NCBI RefSeq assembly: GCF_020523965.1
Contig: NZ_JAJAPX010000001.1
Location: forward strand, 558,001-622,000
Direction of reading: 5' to 3'
Length of the DNA stretch: 64,000 nt
Origin: Neotamlana sargassicola
Lineage (GTDB): Bacteria; Bacteroidota; Bacteroidia; Flavobacteriales; Flavobacteriaceae
Part shown: positions 61,711 to 64,000 of the stretch, piece after piece
Layout of the letters: the number at the start of each line of letters is the position of its first letter
How positions within the stretch are numbered: the stretch's first letter is position 1
Translations under genes and position numbers: made by a program
The notes under the pieces: model-generated
What the model was told of the DNA's origin: nothing
Seen by the model: the letters and a program-made list of their open reading frames with translations, nothing else
Database searches by the model: none

Positions 61711-61782
61711 AAAAGGCGAACAGCTGTTCACCTTTTTTTGCCCCAAATCTACCATGAACTTAACCTACTTATGTTATGGTGA
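61711..61782. ncRNA. Terminator-linked structured repeat, copy B
   Basis: Same layout as copy A: GGCGAAC / GTTCACC hairpin with T/A flanks, GCCCCAAATCT, then ACCATGA / TTATGGT. The one change in the tail keeps a G-T pair on the plus strand, while the one change in the terminator keeps a G-U pair on the minus strand. The 46-base tail differs from copy A at a single position. Confidence 0.45.
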
Positions 61783-61874
61783 CACTAATTTATTTCTAAT
61801 TTAACTAAATCTAACTATTTTTAGACGAAATACGAATTTATCCGTTTATAGGTGATTTTTTATAGATAATTAAA

Positions 61875-63773
61875 TTAATATGCTCTTTCTTTATTGCCTT
61901 CATAAAAGTTTATAAAAGCCCTATTAACAACACGATTACCACCTACGGTTGGATAATTTCCTGTGAAATACCAATCCCCTAAATGTTCTGGACAGGCTTT
62001 ATGTAAGTTTTCTACAGATTGAAAAATAATTTTAACCTCGGCATTTATACTTTCGTCATTTAACAATTCAGCTATTTTATCAGATATTTGTTCATCAGTA
62101 AATGGTTCATAAATTTCTTTTACAAAATTCACCACATCTTTATCGGCTAAATCGGTTTGATCTAAACATTTTTTATAAACTTCATCAACAATACTATATT
62201 GGTTATTATCCTTTAAAAGCTCTAAAGCTGCTTGAAAAGCAATTAAACCTTCTAAATTCGCCATATCGATGCCATAACAATCGGGATAACGAATTTGCGG
62301 TGCAGAGGATACAACAATTATTTTATTAGGGTTTAACCTATCAAGCATTTTTAAAATACTCTTTTTTAAGGTCGTTCCGCGAACAATACTATCATCTATA
62401 ATAACCAGGTTATCACTAGGCTTTACAACACCATAAGTTATATCGTAAACATGTGCAACAAGATCGTCTCTACTACTATCTTCTGTAATAAAAGTTCTTA
62501 ATTTAACATCTTTTATAGCTATTTTTTCAACACGTGCACGCTCAGCTAATATTTCAGTAACTTTTTCTGCCGAAATAGAACGTTGCCCTTTTAAAATAGC
62601 GTCGGTTTTTTTCTGATTAATAAAACTCTCGGCTGTTTCAACCATGCCATAAAACGAGGTTTCTGCCGTATTAGGAATATACGAAAACACCGTATTTTTA
62701 GTATCGTTATTTATAGCTTTTAAAACTTTTGGCATTACTAATTTACCAAGCATTTTACGCTCTTGATAAATCTCTGCATCACTACCGCGCGAAAAATAAA
62801 TACGCTCAAACGAACACGATTTCTTTTCAAGAGGTTCTAAAATTTGTTTTAACCTCATTTCGCCCGATTTTTTTGTAATAATGGCTTGTCCTGGCTGTAA
62901 TTCTTTTACATCATCGAATTTTACATTGAAAACCGTTTGAATAACTGGACGCTCTGATGCAATTACTACAACTTCATCATCTTTATAATAATACGCTGGA
63001 CGAATTCCCGCTGGGTCGCGCAAAACAAAAGCATCTCCATGGCCAATTAAACCTGCCATAGCATAACCTCCGTCCCAGTTTTTTGCAGCGCGCTTTAGTA
63101 TTTTGGCCACTTTTAATCGCTCTGCAATAAGCGGCGATGCTTCTTGTTTATTATAACCTTCCTTTTTAAGGTCTTTATATATTTTACTTACAGCATCATC
63201 TAAAAAGTGACCAATTTTCTCCATAATAGTTATGGTATCGGTATAATCTTTTGGGTGCTGCCCTAATTGAATCAAGTTATCGAAAAGCTCTTTAACATTA
63301 GTCATGTTAAAGTTTCCTGCCATAATAAGGTTTCTGTGCATCCAGTTGTTTTGGCGTAAAAATGGGTGTACACTTTCCACGCTATTTTTACCAAATGTAC
63401 CGTAACGTACATGACCCAAAAGAACTTCTCCAATGTATGGAATATTCTTTTTTTGTGCCGCAACATCGTCTAAATATTCCGGATGTAACTTAAACTCGTT
63501 GTTTATTCGGTCGTTAATTTGCCCAAAAATATCTTGAATAGGCTGTTGTGCTACAGAACGTACTCGACTAATGTATCTCTCTCCAGGTTTAGTATCTAGT
63601 TTTATACTTGCAAAGCCTGCACCGTCTTGCCCACGGTTATGTTGTTTTTCCATCATGAGGTACATTTTATTTACACCATAAAATGCACTTCCGTATTTTT
63701 CTTTGTAATACTCTAAAGGTTTTAATAGCCTTATCATGGCTATACCACATTCGTGTTTTAAAAAATCACTCAT
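61875..63773 (-). CDS. purF: Amidophosphoribosyltransferase (class II glutamine amidotransferase)
   Basis: The 632-residue protein has the N-terminal nucleophile cysteine at C9 (KHECGIAMI) after a short leader that is presumably removed, RGQDGAGFA for the glutamine site, and the PRPP loop LVIIDDSIVRGTTLKK near residue 475. It commits PRPP to purine synthesis. It is longer than E. coli PurF (about 505) owing to insertions typical of the Bacteroidota form. The gene is followed by the structured repeats and preceded by the PfkB-family gene. Confidence 0.92.
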   Translation of the reverse strand: MSDFLKHECGIAMIRLLKPLEYYKEKYGSAFYGVNKMYLMMEKQHNRGQDGAGFASIKLDTKPGERYISRVRSVAQQPIQDIFGQINDRINNEFKLHPEYLDDVAAQKKNIPYIGEVLLGHVRYGTFGKNSVESVHPFLRQNNWMHRNLIMAGNFNMTNVKELFDNLIQLGQHPKDYTDTITIMEKIGHFLDDAVSKIYKDLKKEGYNKQEASPLIAERLKVAKILKRAAKNWDGGYAMAGLIGHGDAFVLRDPAGIRPAYYYKDDEVVVIASERPVIQTVFNVKFDDVKELQPGQAIITKKSGEMRLKQILEPLEKKSCSFERIYFSRGSDAEIYQERKMLGKLVMPKVLKAINNDTKNTVFSYIPNTAETSFYGMVETAESFINQKKTDAILKGQRSISAEKVTEILAERARVEKIAIKDVKLRTFITEDSSRDDLVAHVYDITYGVVKPSDNLVIIDDSIVRGTTLKKSILKMLDRLNPNKIIVVSSAPQIRYPDCYGIDMANLEGLIAFQAALELLKDNNQYSIVDEVYKKCLDQTDLADKDVVNFVKEIYEPFTDEQISDKIAELLNDESINAEVKIIFQSVENLHKACPEHLGDWYFTGNYPTVGGNRVVNRAFINFYEGNKERAY

Positions 63774-63830
63774 AAATTAAGTTTTTGTTTTAATGAAAAA
63801 ACAATTGTCGTTTGCGTTTTGTGTTAATTA

Positions 63831-63858
63831 AAAAACGCACTCTTTTTAGAGCGCGTTT
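63831..63858 (-). terminator. Terminator of the PfkB-family gene
   Basis: On the minus strand AAACGC-g-CTCT pairs with AGAG-t-GCGTTT, then T. It lies 3 bp after the stop at 63861. Confidence 0.8.
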
Positions 63859-63860
63859 AT

Positions 63861-64000
63861 TTATGTTAATTCTATTTCAAATTGCGTTAGTTCCTTAAAT
63901 TGCAGGAGACGCTTATGTATTTCTGCACTGGATAAATTAAGCATACGCTCGGTGCCAAATTTTTCGACACAAAAAGAAGCCAATGTTGATCCAAAAATAA
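63861..64000 (-). CDS. PfkB-family carbohydrate kinase, C-terminal end (start outside window)
   Basis: The last 45 residues of a protein are visible: IFGSTLASFCVEKFGTERML, then a helical end in FEIELT before TAA 63861. The segment matches the C-terminus of PfkB-family sugar kinases that precede purF in Flavobacteriaceae, by recall of gene order. Only the end is present, so ATP- and sugar-binding motifs cannot be checked. Confidence 0.55.
   Translation of the reverse strand, partial: IFGSTLASFCVEKFGTERMLNLSSAEIHKRLLQFKELTQFEIELT

Larger units (their letters stand above)
61463..61874. other. 412-bp intergenic region between the GIN-domain gene and purF
   Basis: No protein-coding frame is convincing. 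It holds two copies of a terminator-plus-tail repeat (61504-61576 and 61711-61782) described separately, and AT-rich spacers with possible weak -7 boxes. Confidence 0.7.

Overview
The window is low-GC DNA that looks like a marine member of the family Flavobacteriaceae (Bacteroidota). The evidence is the protein families present, several promoters of the Bacteroidota type (-7 box TAnnTTTG, little Shine-Dalgarno signal), and family hallmarks: an OmpA protein with thrombospondin type-3 repeats, an AddA/AddB-like pair, a CheB-CheR hybrid kinase and exosortase-type sorting signals. No species is claimed.

Layout. 1-950: the end of a secreted alpha/beta hydrolase and a decayed C-terminal piece of an outer-membrane porin. 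1199-4751: a minus-strand operon of globin, lipoprotein cytochrome (DUF3365-like), a membrane protein with two H-x13-H pairs, an FAD/NAD/[2Fe-2S] reductase and a pentaheme cytochrome. 5000-5740: an FNR-like regulator with four candidate cluster cysteines. 5971-11953: a plus-strand molybdenum cofactor cluster (moeA, ModE-like regulator, TauE-like transporter, mobA, moaD, moaE, moaC-moaB fusion, moaA). 12069-23343: nitrate and nitrite assimilation in two minus-strand operons (nitrate reductase fused to an NAD(P)H reductase module plus a rubredoxin-tailed partner; nirB-nirD-DUF4202-NarX-like kinase-NarL-like regulator). These parts fit together: the cofactor genes supply nitrate reductase, NirBD reduces nitrite to ammonium, and the globin and cytochrome operon probably handles nitric oxide or spare electrons. 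A shared dyad built on TAAGTA/TACGTA half-sites lies upstream of the globin operon, the FNR-like gene, the nitrate reductase operon and nirB, which suggests one regulon.

23587-43122: mostly housekeeping genes (yicC, gmk, nadD, asd, mscL, alr, tdk, rsmI, lpxH, queD, MATE, GNAT) with a giant sensory kinase and a compact exosortase locus (30376-32003) that carries two tiny substrates of its own.

43109-50080: a roughly 7 kb integrative element in the 3-prime end of a tRNA-Ala(GGC) gene. It is bounded by a perfect 15-bp direct repeat and carries a tyrosine integrase, an excisionase-like protein, a filamentous-phage II/X-type replication protein, a tail-like protein, small HTH proteins and a structured GC-rich intergenic block.

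50118-64000: an alpha/beta hydrolase, AddB-like and AddA-like recombination proteins flanking ompA and kbl, superoxide dismutase, a GIN-domain protein, a 412-bp intergenic region with two copies of a terminator-linked structured repeat, purF, and the end of a PfkB-family kinase.
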